A stretch of DNA of 60,000 nt from Lineus longissimus (lineage: Eukaryota > Nemertea > Pilidiophora > Heteronemertea > Lineidae), in the NCBI RefSeq assembly GCF_910592395.1, contig NC_088312.1, forward strand, positions 20,841,292 through 20,901,291, given 5' to 3'. The position numbers and the translations under genes were made by a program. Below, one piece after another: positions 25,501 to 40,500 of this stretch. The notes below the pieces were generated by a model that saw only the letters and a program-made list of their open reading frames with translations, was not told where the DNA came from and searched no databases. Numbering within the stretch: position 1 is the first letter of the stretch; each line of letters opens with the position of its first letter.

Positions 25501-28500
25501 GCAAATGTTGCACAGCAAACGTCACAGGCTTTGACAACCACACTTTTGATTAAGTTACGAAAATTAACAAGAATTTTGGAGCTGAATTATCAAATGAAAG
25601 TACTCCTGGAATGGAAAACATTATCAAGAAATTTGGTCGGAAGATTAGATAAAATGTAGGAACTGATTTCTATTTTGATGCTTATTTACAATTTCTGGGG
25701 TTGTCTGAAGCCGGTTAGAGTTGATGAGAGGAAGTGCAAGAGACGCAAATTGAAGATAACGCCACGTCAACCAAGATAGATAGTCAGGATTGTCATCTAG
25801 TCTCCAAACCGAAGCCGTCCAAATTGTTCTACAAGTCTTGTCATGTCGACAACTCAATCTCACTGCAATGGAATACTCATTCCTCATGTCTCGTCAAGTC
25901 TGATGAATTCCTCTTGAAACGTCTGCTCCAGGACCAACACATCTGCTGCAAGGGCTGTTGAAGTGGAGCCGTTGAAACATCAGCCCCTGTTGACGCCCAC
26001 CTATAAACTTTTTTTAGAGACCAAACATTATCAATTTTCTTCTCCCCTCACAAACATATAGCCCACTTGCAATTTGTCAACAAGTCAATCTCAGAGGAAT
26101 TAGGCCGATTCCCGCCAGTCTCGCCGACAATGATTAATTCCTTTTGAAACGGGCAACGTCTGCCGAAAACCGTCAATGGCAGCATACAGAATCCATAACT
26201 TGTCTATGGTATCGTCTGGCTTCCATGTTCGTCATCAAAATATCTTTTTATGTGTATTTGCCTGTGTATTTGCCTGTGTATTTGCCTATGTATTTATTCT
26301 GCACCGTCGGCAGAATGGCTGGCTCCAATGGGATTAACTGTTTTGACTGCAGCCCGTAATTGTTCAAAGCTATACAACTGGATGATGAGGTTTTTGATCT
26401 ACAGTTAATCAATTGCGTTGATAGCCATAGATAACAATACCTAAGTTGCAGATTTGTTGTGATTTTTTGCCATTTTTCACCAATATTAAACTTAAAGAGA
26501 GGTCAGCTCCGTAAAAATTGGACTGCAACATTCTGAATTTTCAATTCCTGATATCATCGGTTTCATTTCGTGGCAAATCATCCTTGACACTGAAAATATC
26601 TCTCAAGCAAAGTTGCCCCCATTCCAGATAAACCTCATAAGGTTAATGGAATATTGATGTATTGGACTGCGTAGATTGTCTCCCCCGATGAATCAGACGT
26701 GAACACAACAGGTCCACCAGTCATCCTACCCATGATTCAGACGAAGTTAATTCGCCAATAATATTTTATTAATGAGGTGAGCCTACATTAGATGGCGGCG
26801 GAGGTGCATGCTTAGCATGCGAACGAGTTGTGCACATGATGAATTCTCAACGGGGGACTTTGCTCAGGTTCAGGCAGCCCAGTCAAGTCCAGCAGATACT
26901 TGGTGTGCCAGAGTAGTACATTTTCTGTGAGGCTGGAACAATCCACAGTAGGGGTCAAGTCGCGAATCTCTCACTGGAAAAACGCTCATACATTATCTCA
27001 CGCCGATGTTATCCAAGAACACTGATTGGAACCCCCGTGACAAGCCTGGTAATGGTGCAATCGGAGATTTTTTATTTGTGCTCTCATGCTGTAGGAACAT
27101 AAACTGGATGGCGGTTCAGCACACCAATGATGATTTACGATCACACCAGTGAATATCTGAGGCAATCCATCGCCCGTCAAGTTGTTAGATTCCCGGCGCG
27201 CAAAGATTGTAATTTATCCAAGACTGACGCAACCCAGAGGAATGATTAGAACCCCGAGGGACAAGCTTGATAATGATTATTCATAGATTTTATTTTTTTA
27301 TTTCCTCCACTGCAACACAGTCGGCCACGTCCATGGCTGTTTAGCACACCATAGGTGATTTATGTCCAGTGTATCATGCAGCCAGACGGAACTGTCTGAC
27401 GATACGACTTGGTCATATGATAAGACTCGCATAGCAAAGCCGTCAGGTCATTCCTACAATTCAATAGAATGTAATGTATAGCACAAGGCATCTGGCTTCA
27501 ATAATGAAGTCAAGATCATCAGTGGACTGATAATGCCACAGTGATGAGCACTCCCCATCCTGCTACCTGTCACTGCTCCTTTTCACAGCCAATCATACTA
27601 AGCAGAATCAGTGCCGCATTGGCGGTCAAAGTTTTCAGAATTTTCACCTTTTATCAAAAGGCCTCTCCAACAACATGGAGCCCGATCAGAGGACATGGGT
27701 ACCTCACAACATCATTCCCGAGGCAATTCTAACAAACGTCATGTCTGATGGCACCAAGGGTGATCATTTCTGAGCTACGACACATTTACTTCCGCATTGA
27801 GGGAAGACATTGGCCACACAGTACAGGAAACAGGAAATGTCTGTTACTTCATTATGCATCAGATCATAATATTAACATAAGAGGTGAAAACCAGTCACAA
27901 AACATATATGAAATGGTGGTGTAGGATTTTTCATTTGAAAAGTACATGAAATCTGGGTGAGGTAACCATGTTTTCACTGTAACACAAATTGCAATACAAG
28001 GCAGACATATGGCCTACCCTGATGCAAATCTGCACAGAAAAAGCCTTTACTTTTTATTCAACGACTTCTCGCGTGTTATGAAATCTTACCATCATCCAAG
28101 TCCTCATCGACACTCGACAGGGAATCCTGGGAAATATTCCAAGTGTACGCACGTACGAGTTTCTCGATTTTATTCATCGTTATCCCTCCACAGATAATTC
28201 ACCTCTTGAAAAGAAATTATCCAAACTGACTGATTTAATCAGATGCCACCAGTTGATATCCAGAATGAGAATGAGGAATTATCATCTGCCGAGGACGTCC
28301 AACTGATGACTCAAGTGCTAGCTTTAAAAGAACACAGCTACAGGTAGTCTTCGGTCAAATGTGGTTGCAATGGTCGATTATGTCCAGTGAAATGATAGGT
28401 TTAATCCCAACCAGAATCAATGGATTATAAACCTGATAGCGCACTGTCTAAGTCAGACTTTGTTGTGTCGTCGAGAAACCAACAGTATCCAAAATATAGA

Positions 28501-31500
28501 ACTGGTCAAATATATCAGGTCTGGTATCCACCAATCAACAGTACCACCAGTATTCCTCTGACTCAGAACGAAATTTCCATGGAAACACAGAACTGAATAT
28601 CAAATTGAAGACATTCCCGTTGCAGAACTCATTGTGACTGGGACCTACTGCAGTACATATGAACTCTTGTCGACCAATGATCAAAACGTCAAGGGTAAAA
28701 GTCTAAGGATCGACCTCACGTAACAGACAAGCTCAACCTCCCTGTCCCGTGCAATGCAACTGAACCGACAAGGTTCTTTTGTATGCGACTCAGTCGTATG
28801 AAAACTAGGAGTAATCAACGAGGAGATGAACACTGCCTGATGATCACCCAAGATTGAACTCTTGTCAACCTGAGCACCTCACCGATCAATGATCGGAGTC
28901 TGGTCAGTTTAAGGATATACTTCGTAAATGTTGGTTTGATATTGCTGAGACCAGAAGAACACCTTGATGGCTTGTCGCTTTTCTAGCAAACGGGTCCAGG
29001 TATTGGTTTGAGATGGAAAATCCTAAAAGATGCAAATCAGAGGTGTATCCTTTCTCCTTGTCCGTAATAGCTTTGCTTGAAATACAACAGTTGATGAACG
29101 CTGCCTTTCAACAAAAGCAAGATTGGCCTATTATCTGGCAGGACCTCACGGATCAATGCTGTAGTCAGGTCACTGAATAGGGATCTCCTGCGTATATGTC
29201 AAGTTAATACAGCTAAGAGCAGAAAATCATCAGGCTGAGGATCCCCTTCTCAGCTACTGAAAGGCACCCTGCACAGTAAGTAATGGAAATTCCTAATGGA
29301 AAAGGATGAAAAAGTGTCCTATCCTCGAGTCTGCAATAGCTTTAGATCTTACAGCGGGGAGTATCCTTTCCTTGTCATAAGAAACTGAGCCGACTAAATG
29401 AAGACATCCCAAATGCCACGGCAGAGCTAGTGAGACTTACGCCAGGGGGTGGAGTACGAACAGGAATGAATTATGAAGATTTCCTCTTTCATGTAATTCG
29501 GTCTCGATCCTTGGAGTTGGTTCCTCAATATTACGAACAGGTCAAGTGTGAGGGGACTAACAATGTTATGTGCAGACGACTAACAATGTTATGGGAGAAA
29601 TCAAAATGTTCTCAAGCTGATCGTGTACCAGATCAGCAAAGCAAATTTGGGTCTTTTTCTAATGTCTTCCTTCAGCAGTAGTACTGATTAAAAAGCTGAA
29701 TCCGAACTTTCAAGATTTTCTAAAATCAAGTATCAAGAAAATTTACAACCCCAATCAGCGGTGACCCAAAATACCCCTGGCAATCTTCCCAAAAGATTTC
29801 AGACAGGTAACAGTCAATAAAAGTGTCCAATAAAGTTCCGGTATGAAGAGTTTGTCCCACAAAGAATACACTGTTGTCAGTCCAGAAATGTTAACATCTG
29901 ACTAGCAAAGTGCAGGCTTACGTCGAAAACCTAGCAACAAGTCCAAGGGTCTTTTCCAAACAGTATTCCAGAACAACACTGCAACACTGAATGAGCTAAT
30001 TGATATACTGGCCAACAGGTCTATCCCAGTCGAATCAACAACGAAAACGAGATTGCTTCACCTCATCTGGCTCCAGAGCATCTAGGGCGTCTCGTAGCTA
30101 GCAATACATACGCCTGTATCCAGTTGATTGCAAGTTATGAGATTGCTACAGTCTCCTATAGTCGTACAGTCCGCGAGAAGAATACACTACGGTCGTCACC
30201 AGATCAATAAGTTAACATGTAGCGTCACTTTTCAGGTAGACTTCTACAGTAACCAATATAGCAGAATATTTCCAATAAATCTCTCATGCTATCCTCTCAT
30301 CAACGAATTGAAATGACAAGCCTAAGTATTAGTCTGGTGAGCTGCAGCCACCAGACGTTTCGATATGGAATATAGTGTTATTCAGAAAAGCAACGATTCG
30401 GTTGCTGTCTTCAAACGAGAACAAGAAAGCGATCTTCCCAAGGGATCAGTGAATCAGAGTCCCGCCCATCTCACGTCTGCCGTTATCTCAAAATACGACA
30501 TGACTGGGCGCATACTGATGAAGCTCGGCAAAACCTCAGCAGATTTTTCGATTTGTATGACAGGTACTCCAAGGGTTACCATGGTTTTCAGTAAAATATT
30601 CTACCAGGACTCAGAAAATTATTCACGTTAGGTTCCCGAAGATTTTTTTATTCAGTGGTTGCGAGTAGCCAATATTTGACAAAGGAAAGACTCCATGGTT
30701 ACATACTTTCTATTGTCCAAGAACAGTGCTCGCAAACACAGATTTGACAATAGCCTTTACAGATATTGAGATATTTGAGAAAAACCATGTTTGTGGCCTG
30801 GATATACCCAGTGTTAAGTCATGTTTCGCTTGCAAAAAAAATTCGAACCAGGGTCAAAGGATTTTATTCTATTTATCTCTGCGTGCATTACTTCACAAGT
30901 GCAGTCACGGATTATCTCCATTCGCTCCGTGATTAGACCCAAACCACCGTTAAAATCCCAGCTTTTATGTTCAAGTTCAGGTTCAATTTGGATTCTGTTT
31001 GAACATAGCATTAGCCTCTCAAATCTATCCAAGATTTCTCGTGTGGTCATGCCATCCAGAGACAGCAAGTAAAATTGAGTTAGTTCACCCTTTCGAGAAA
31101 TGAGATGACAACTTTAGGACAATCCTTGGAGACACGCAGTCACACAACATGCCTAAATGATCCAAAACTCGCTGGGAAGTCTCGCTTTCATTGCTAGACA
31201 TGTTCAAGTGTAAATATCATAAGATAAGCTCAACCTCATGGTAGCTCAGCAATGGTCTTTTTCACCATTATGGAAAATGGATGCACGCAAAATTGGGGAA
31301 AAAAAATGGCAAAAAAATTTAAGCAAATTTTAGAGATCATGGTTTAGCTGCAATGAGGCTGGTTAAAAGTACATTTTCATACCTAACTAACTTCCACAAA
31401 GCTTCTTTAGAACTACGGATTTAAGAATGAGCAATCAAACACGGCATAGGCTTGTCATGGTCATGGTTAACGTTTAGGATTTGAAGGGCACTAGCTGCAT

Positions 31501-34500
31501 GGTTTGAAGAAGTTAGTAGAAGAAGTGCAATCAACATGTGCCAAGGATAGGGTTAACTCAGGACGACAAAAACACAGGGTGAGGCACATGTTGTTTTTAG
31601 TACGTTATGATGCACTGTATGCACTGAATGCACAAGATGCACACAGCTCGTATACCTAGGTGTAACTCACTGGGCACACACGAGAATTTGTCATTGAGAT
31701 TTGGCAAAAATATCACCCAGTTTGTATTCGACTACCAACTTTATAATACAATGCTGGAGTTAGTCGAAAAAATAAAATTTGATACGAAGATTTTTTGGAG
31801 TTAGTAAAAAATAAATTTAAAGTTTCAACATTTTTAGGCCACTCCTGATCGTACGAAACAATTTCATGCTGTAATTACCGATATTCATGCTTCTTTTGTA
31901 AAAGAAATGTTTTGTTGAAGCCACTTCACAATTTGTTGCCTACGATTGCAGGGTTCTGCTCAGACTTAAAGGTCTGAGATAAAGCAGGGATTTCTATGGC
32001 TGTAGGGTTCGCAAGGAATCCTCACAAACCTTCACCAAGCAAGGGAGATCCATTCTAACCCATGCAATGGATACCTTTTTCACCAACTATCATAAATAAC
32101 GACAGGATTCCATTTGGCTCAAAACACATGCAAATCATGTTCATGCTTTAGTTTCTAGCTGCATGCGTATAGTATCAAGTCTACCCCATGCATGAAGGGA
32201 GATACACATGCGCTATACAGTTTTTAGTTCCATGTCAAGCAGACGATACTCAAAACTGCTATTATTGCTGTAACTTTTGTACAAAACGTCATGGTTCATG
32301 CAAGATGGAGATGAGATTGATGAAAACTATGATAATCTCAAATCATTTCAACTATCAAAGGCCCTAACCTTATTCATATATTAATACAGGCTGAATTTAC
32401 TTCACCATTGGACCTGTCTCAAGAACAAACAACATGTACAAGGTACAATGACAAACCTCCAGACGTACGCCACATCATGTGCCTTGTGCGAAAAAGGTGA
32501 AAATTAGTAGGTTAGAACACCACATACCATGCTTGTCGGACGCCGTGTATCGTCGACGCAATGCACTTGAAGCTGACGCCGCCCGTCGGTGCGATCGTAC
32601 GTGTGCACTTTCATAATCGTATGGCCGTCGGACAAGACTGGTATGTGATGATGATCTCCGAGACCGATCTAGCGGCTCACAAATTTCACGTGGAGTCCGG
32701 CTCCCGAAGGCGAATATACGGCCAGATCCTCTCGTCGTTCGTAAATGTTCCAGTTTGGCGTCACGTTCTTGAGATTTACGTAATAATACGGTTTGGCGCT
32801 CCTGAAAGCAGAGCATGCAAAAACACGTCAAATAAGCAACACTCAGAGTCAGAGTTGATCATAGGAGCTACTGGGTTTATCAACTATTATTTTGTTTCTA
32901 TTTATTCAATGCCAATACAGTGTGGCCTGAGATAGGTAATAGGCTTAGTGACTCCATCTATAGCAGTGTTTTCTCTTAAGGTTTCACCACTGGTACCACC
33001 ATTTTGGCTAGAACTTGAAATCCTGAAGCATCAGAACTCTTTCAAAATGAAGTGAACGCCAATTTTGAGGGTGGGAGTCTGTTCTCTGGACTCCAGGATG
33101 GTGAAACCCTTCGAGTAAGAATCAGGCCATGGGAAAGCGCTACAAAAGAAATCCAAGTTTAACCTTGCAAGACCATTACTCAATTAAGTCGCAATGTAGG
33201 GTTAAAGATGTTACAGTTCTTTAACGCACTGCTTTGCTTGTACTTGCAGTTGCACAGAGAAGTTACAATCCAGCCGAGAAGTGACTGGTGTAACATCCTG
33301 ATAAGACACTTCCTAGCTCACCTGCCCAAACCACAAGAATGCCACTTATCTCATAACAGAATACCTTAAATTCTGCCCGCAGAAAACAATATCTGTTCGG
33401 TGTTTCTAGACCAGGTTAGGTGAAGACATTCAGGATACGATGGGTCGCTATTTGTAATATTGAATATTCTGCATACCCCAATAGATGCATTGAAAGATAA
33501 CCGGGACATAATAGTTCAGGTATCCAGACCAGTGCACCAGGCAATATCACAGAAAACTCTCTTATTTTCCATCACCCAATAATATTGGTCCCTGGAGTTA
33601 TCAAGTCCTGGCTATGAATATATGTTTTATCGGTCAAACTTGAGGGGGCAGCGGCCAACAAAGGCCTCATTTTTGCGCCAGCGATCGCAAGTTTTTTATC
33701 GAGGTAGAGACGTCATCTGGTCTCAATACTAGCACAGAGACCCGCCAGTGCAGACCTAAGCTGTCAGAGATAGTCCAGCTGCCCTCTCTGATACACAAGG
33801 AATTGCAAGTCTAACAGGTGATTAAACCAACAGCCTGGGAGCAAAAGGTGACAAAAAGCAGCGACTCCTTTCGTCACTTTCAATACGACAGCAAACATCC
33901 TGCCATCACGACACCAAACGTACCTTCTCCGCCTCTAACAGTTTCTTTCGTCGCTCCTCGACAGCGACGCGTCTCTCCTCATCCCGACGTTTCAACTCTT
34001 CTATCCGCCGCCGTCGTTCCTCTTGTTGTTTCTCACGCTTCTCTTGCGAGGCCCGCTGTGCTTCTCGGAACTCCTCCAACCGTAGCTGGCGTTCCTTGGC
34101 CTGTTTCTCGCGCATCTGTCTTATTTTTTCTTCCCGCTCTTTTGATTTGGCAGTGGCATCTGGAAATACAGGCACTACAACACGTTAGACACTAAAAAAC
34201 AGCACCTTGCCATGCTCCACATACTTTTAATGTGGGCACATCACCATAAAACCTATTACTGGAAAGCTTACAAGAAAGATATCACCAAACAGTCTCTGCC
34301 TGGAGGACAATGAAAATGCCAAGGATCTGTCATCCGCTTGGCTCAGTAAAACCTCGACAGAACTCTCAATAAGGTGTCAGCACCCCAATTGGCAGCGGGA
34401 GCGCTGACTTTCACAAGGATATACGTCAAAATGACATCAAATCTCAAGACAAAATTGACATCTGTCACAGCAATGCAGAACTCTGGTGAAAGTCACAACA

Positions 34501-37500
34501 CGTAGCGGCGGTCATAGTTCAGCCGGTACCCAGTTGAGCTCAGCTTCTAGCCTCAATACTTCAGAATCACTAAGATTGGCCATCTTTCAGCTTCACAAAA
34601 ACTTTACCGTTTGTGTCTGCAGTTTCATTAATAACGCATAATTTCATTAACCGATGAATAGGCTAAATAGGAAAGCAATTTGCAATGCAAATGTAATCAT
34701 CCGCCACCCTTGAGACAAAGCTCAAAGCTACTCATCAGAAATGAGCGACAGACAAATAAGAATTCATTGACTGGAAATGTCTTTGAAGTATCATGAGTAT
34801 AACACATGGTCTATCACCAAGCATGATTATGGTAGACATAAGACGTGATGAATTTCAAAAACCTCCAACAATACTGGGACAGTCCTTTATACGATGAACA
34901 TGTCTACATAGTCCATCTTATGAGGGGCTGATTGGAACTGTAACCAATGGCCACACAGATAACGGGCAGCTACACTATCGTCAAGCATCAATCTTATCTA
35001 TGACGCCACTGTGACAGCCAATCTGTCGAGAAATTTAAAATAACTCACCAAAACTTAAGTTATAATATACATCCATCGGATTCAGACTACTTTCCTAAAC
35101 GTTATTCCGGAGCAGTGATGTTAACATAGCGTTTCATCCACATATCTCTACCACTTAAGACAAGTCCATAACTCTATAGCTCACTAATGTGTATGTTTAA
35201 ATAATCCATAATACACCGTGGATGTTGCACAATTATGATACGGTAGAAATGATCGGAATGGAAGAAAGTATCCGAACCATCTCGGTGGGCAAGCAATCCA
35301 TGAACGCTTACACGCATGGTTTCATACAGAGCTCTACTGGGAGCAGAATAACCTGTCTGCAGGCTGCATCATCTACTGGGCATTGCAATTACTTAACCCT
35401 ACAAAGAATATGCAGTAACAAACAAAAATTCTCGGTTTTCAAATATTATGATATCCACAATTAGCCGCCTGCTAAACAGAAGAGGTATCTGAATGTACAA
35501 TAGGGAGTTTTTGCAAATCCCCGAAATGCTAAAGTGAACGCCTATCTCATTATCTGACCTCCTGATGACGAAGGCAAACAAAAGGAAAGGTGTTCATGTG
35601 GACGTTTGGGGCTGAAAAGTCCCTATCATAACAAAACGTACAGACATTGTACATTTGGATAGTTCCTTCTCAGTAGGTGGCCACCTGGTATTGACATTTT
35701 CTTATACACCTTGCCCCCCTAGAATCTTGCACTTGAGGAAGCCAATGGCCACAGGTGAGAGAGAAAGTAATGCAGCGTTTAACAGGCTCTTGTACAATTT
35801 ATCATTCCTGAAAATAACGTTATTGATTACAAATGCTATAGATTGGTTAAAAATAAAAAATAAGCAGCTTTGAATAGGATGAAGAGAGAGCGTGGGTTGT
35901 CTGAATGAGATTTTTTATTATTGACTACTGTGTAATGTATCATATTCCAAGCTTAGCACTATAGCAAGTGGTCTCAATATTGACTAAAGATATCAGATAC
36001 ACCTACATGCAGCAAAGCACTGACGGCATGTAGAATTGTCCTTGTTTTTTTCTTAGACAGCATAATGCAGAAAGCTCTATGATGTTGGAGGCAATAATGC
36101 TTTGTTATCATCAACTTGGGTTATCCGCAGTAAAGAGTGCAACCTCCCTTAGCGGACACCCCTCTTTAGAAAGGACACCCTCTCCATCAAGGACACTCAC
36201 TTTTGGTCCCAAAGTTATATTTTTGCATTCAATTTGACCTATGTAATCAGACCACCTCATTAAGGACAGCACTAGTCAGTCAAAAGGGTGTCCTTTATGG
36301 AGAGGTTTTACTGTATATCATGTCAATGGCAAGATCTGGCATTATAGCCTTATCATTGTGTGGATGTAACATGGTCGAGGGAGGCAAAGGCATAGAAATA
36401 GAAATCGCATCAAGATGAGTCTGTCTCAATGGATTGACCCTTTCTTCTGGAGACATAGGCATGAAATGTTCACAGATGAAAAAACGACACATCAACTACA
36501 CGACATGCACAAAAAATTGCCAACGTCTTCATGAATGAGTGGTCTTGTGATACATTGCGTACAATCGAGGATTGTGGTTCCCTGGAAGTGCACCCAGAGA
36601 CCGGGAAAAAGCTGAGGTATGCGACGCAGTTGACAATCACCACCTAGGGCCAGCATGCCAAGTGAAGAAAGTTTCAGCTAAATGTTCGCCCACAGTCCTC
36701 TGGCGGCAAATCCATCTCCTTGGGATGTAATCTCATTAGGATGCGACCTCGACCCACCACAAATCAGACCGGCTGCCTCTAATACATAGAGGTCGACTTC
36801 CAATATTATCTGCGATGGCGACTCCACTTCCTGACTGGCTCACCCGTCCCCCGATTGCAAGCTTTTTCCATTACGCTGATTAGCATTGCCGATCAATACA
36901 TAAATAAGTCAATATGATATTGATAGACACACTGTCTCAATAACATTTTAACCCTTTATGGACAGAAGCAGCCTTGACCTTTAATATCATCACCAGGCAA
37001 GCAAGATGTAGTGGATGCCCTGCCCTGTCAGTGTAAGCAAATTTCTACATTTAGATTACGAAATTTCTCATATGCTGTAGTTTTTCCAATCAAAAAACGT
37101 TTTTAGGATTTTGATTTTCCCCAACTCGTTTTTTTGTCAAATCCGCAAAAATGAAATGCCAAAAATATTTAGCGGTTTAATAACAGTACCAAAGATGTGA
37201 GATGCAAAGATTTATTTTCGGTAATTTCAGCAAAGCACAGGAAACCTGAAATGCAAAAAGAGGAATTTCAAGCAATGTTAACGCTGCAACCTTTACGTAC
37301 AAATCCAATATTAGAAACTGTACCCGCCTATTAAAACGCCAAGCCATGAAAATCAGTCCCGTCAGAAGGCCAAGCTTTGAAAGCTAACTTGACAGGTGCT
37401 GACACCTGTCGATAAGCCAGCTAACTAACCTGAGAGGTAATCCACGGAATGTTGTAGAACAGATCCTGAAGAAAATGATTTATTAATTGGTTTTCAGAAC

Positions 37501-40500
37501 AATGTTGCATCATTTAGTTAAGGGAGATCAATTCTCTTGTTTTTAAAGAAGAAATTCAAACATTTTAATACCATTTTATAAGTACTTTTACTCCGTTAAT
37601 TTCAACAGAAGGGGTGAGTCAATTCAAAAATGCCAGATTTGACATCTTCCAGCTATCGGTTGCACCCCTTCAATTCTCGTCATGTAAAGACTATGTTTCA
37701 TAAGAGTTATTATACAGTTCGATTTCAAGCTGAAACGTTATGTTAGAATCAATGTTCGATATGAGTCACTTTAGAAAGGTGTAGATCACTACCAGATGTG
37801 CCAGACGAACCCATCAGCTGATCAGATTTAGATCGAGCAGACTATCATAAATCAATACGATATATTTTTACCCGATGATTCATCTCCTATTTCTGATTCG
37901 AAATGATTTGTAAAGATGTAAGGAGAGATATTCTGTCACTTGAACCACACATTGGTTCAAACATTCAAATCTAAACGAAGGTATACAAAGTCGAATGACC
38001 AGCCTACCTTAGTCAGTATTTTTCTTGCATTTTACATGTCAAAATTGGGCTATTAACACTTTAAGAATCAGCCTCCTTATCAAACAGGGCCCAGTAATTT
38101 CATACCTCTGTGGCAGTTTACGCAACCAAGAACATTTGTACACAATAAAGGAACCCAAGCACTGATACTAAGTCGCGTGACAACACAGCCTCAAGTTGCT
38201 CCCAACCCAATGTGATATCGAAAATCGACCGAACATTCCCCAATAACCATTACTGCCATTAGCTGTGGCTCATCTACAAATGATCCATTTTCTTTTTTGA
38301 GATAAGGTCTATCGATTCATGCCCACTCATAAATTCGTCTGTGAAGTTCACACAACCAAAATTTCCCAATCTGTATCTAATATATGTCTGAAGATACCGA
38401 AATTGGAATGAACTATTGCTTCTAACATGTAAATAAACCCTCTGCCTTTCAGTCGATGGAATCAATTTCCACCCAGGGGCTTTTCATGAACACCAGTTTA
38501 TAGCAGATCACAGACTGCAAAAGTACAGTCAACCCTTACTGCAGCACATGTGGTGCCATCTACCTACTCTGTCACACACTATAGTCTCCCAAGTCTCTTG
38601 AGCTGAAGGCAACACACAACAATATCTCTCAACTGGTTTTGGTCACAAATCGATCAAGTCCATTCAATTTGACCTCTCTAATCAAGATACCTCCTTCTCA
38701 AGAACAACATTTTACAGTCCCAAGGGAGTCCCCCTATGACAATAATCATAATCATAATGAGACATAAATAGAATATGTCCACCTGGTTTCAGTTGCTTCT
38801 CACACTATTGGCCTGTACATTCATGATTCCAGTAAGATGTATATCTAGTGATAGGTTCTATCGTACATATATTGAATATAAATGGTATAAAGTAGCTCCA
38901 CCACCTGATGGAAAACCTGACATATTTGCAAAGATAAAATCAAGCAAATAGAGAAATGGAGCTGGAGACTTTTAATTGATTTTCTTTTTACACCACTATC
39001 ACAATAATACAGACCATACCATCTGCATGAACATCGGTCACCATCGTCAGTCAACATAGTATACACTGCCTTCTGGCTGTCTATAGTATAATCAATAATG
39101 TACACTGATGTACTGTACCAATATACCATGCCAGGGGTCAATAATCACTGAATAAGCCAAGAGGTTGGCTATGACAGTTAGCGCTGTTGCTAATGAAACC
39201 GACACTGTGTACAGGTCACCATGCAAAGTACACATCAAATGCATGCAGCACTGTTGTACTCCACCAGTACCATGCCTTGGCTCAAAAATCACTGGATAAG
39301 CTTCCAGGAGGTCGGCTAAGCCATTTTACCATTACTGATTAAACAGACACTGCATACAGGTCATCATGTGAAGTTGACATCAATACATGCACTGATGTAC
39401 TCCACCAATATACATGCCGGGCTCAATAATCACTGGATAACCAAACGGTTGGCCATGGCATTTAGACCTTGACCCCAAGACTTTGAGAAAAAACAGTATC
39501 TTCTTCAGAATATGATAGAGCAGTAATGAAAACCTTTACCTTGAAAAGAAAATTTGATTTAATTTTGAGATAAAAACGGATCCTAAGATAAACTTCTACC
39601 TACCACCGTTTTTCAGTGCAAGGATTTGATTCAGGCTTACACCGTAGAAACCTGTTGTCCCTGTCACATCAGGCACTTGAAAACAAATTGAGATTTTTGA
39701 CAGCACACCACCAACAAAAGTTCATTTCCAGCATTTATTTCATTGAACTTTTTGATTATGTATGGTAGCAAGTATCAGAGCAATGAAACTAACCAGAGAA
39801 TGTTGGAGGTGAATGCCAAGGGATGATACCAGAGATGCTGGAAGGATGTTGGAGCTATCCTAGGCGGCTCAGGAACGTAACATAATGCCTGGAGGGATGT
39901 GGTGGCACAGTTTAAATACAATGTCAAGTCGCAGGAGTGAGCAAGTGAGTGACTGACCAAGGAAACTCAAAAGAGATTATTTTCTATCCTTTGGTCAAGT
40001 TCAACGTTTCAATGATGGCCACCATGCTCTGCGTTCCAACTCTTGACCTGTGTCGTACGGTAAGAAGAGTTCTCAGAAACCATCCCAATCATGAGAAAGG
40101 ATAGGTTTATTTACTTTGCACTTATCAAGGAGGAAGTGAATCCGCCTATCTAACAGACATGACAGAAAAAAAACATCCATTACAACTTTTCACCTCCCGG
40201 AATAAGACTGGTGTTATTTGCAGATTTTGCAAACTTTTGTTGGCGCTTAGTGACCTCTGTATGTAAAACTTAAGGACGTGTGATTTTCCTCAACCCGTTG
40301 CGACAAAGTTGGCAAAGACCGGAACGTACCACAAAAATCTCAAACCCACACAAAAAGACATTTCCACTTGAACATTGATAAGAAAAATCATATGACACAG
40401 CCTTGAGTGTAAGATCAATAATTGAGACCACATTCAAATGTTTGCCCAGCGCACTTCAACCCTAATGTCAAGAACTATCAGCTTGAGGAACATATGTTTG

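Larger units (their letters stand above)
15268..32527. other. MAP7 intron 4 region (phase 1), about 17 kb
   Basis: The largest intron contains cassettes B and C, a candidate internal first exon at 28.1 kb, a TIR element (15.7-16.2 kb), the possible viral insert (17 kb), a SINE (21.1 kb) and several tandem repeats. The stretch 17.5-20.9 kb shows nothing recognisable. 24.0-24.9 kb holds two minus-strand frames of 108 and 128 codons without recognisable domains. Confidence 0.6.

Noticed and set aside
32561-32935. 124-codon plus-strand frame
   Set aside because: Antisense to MAP7 exon 4, which carries the FAFGSRTPR family motif.
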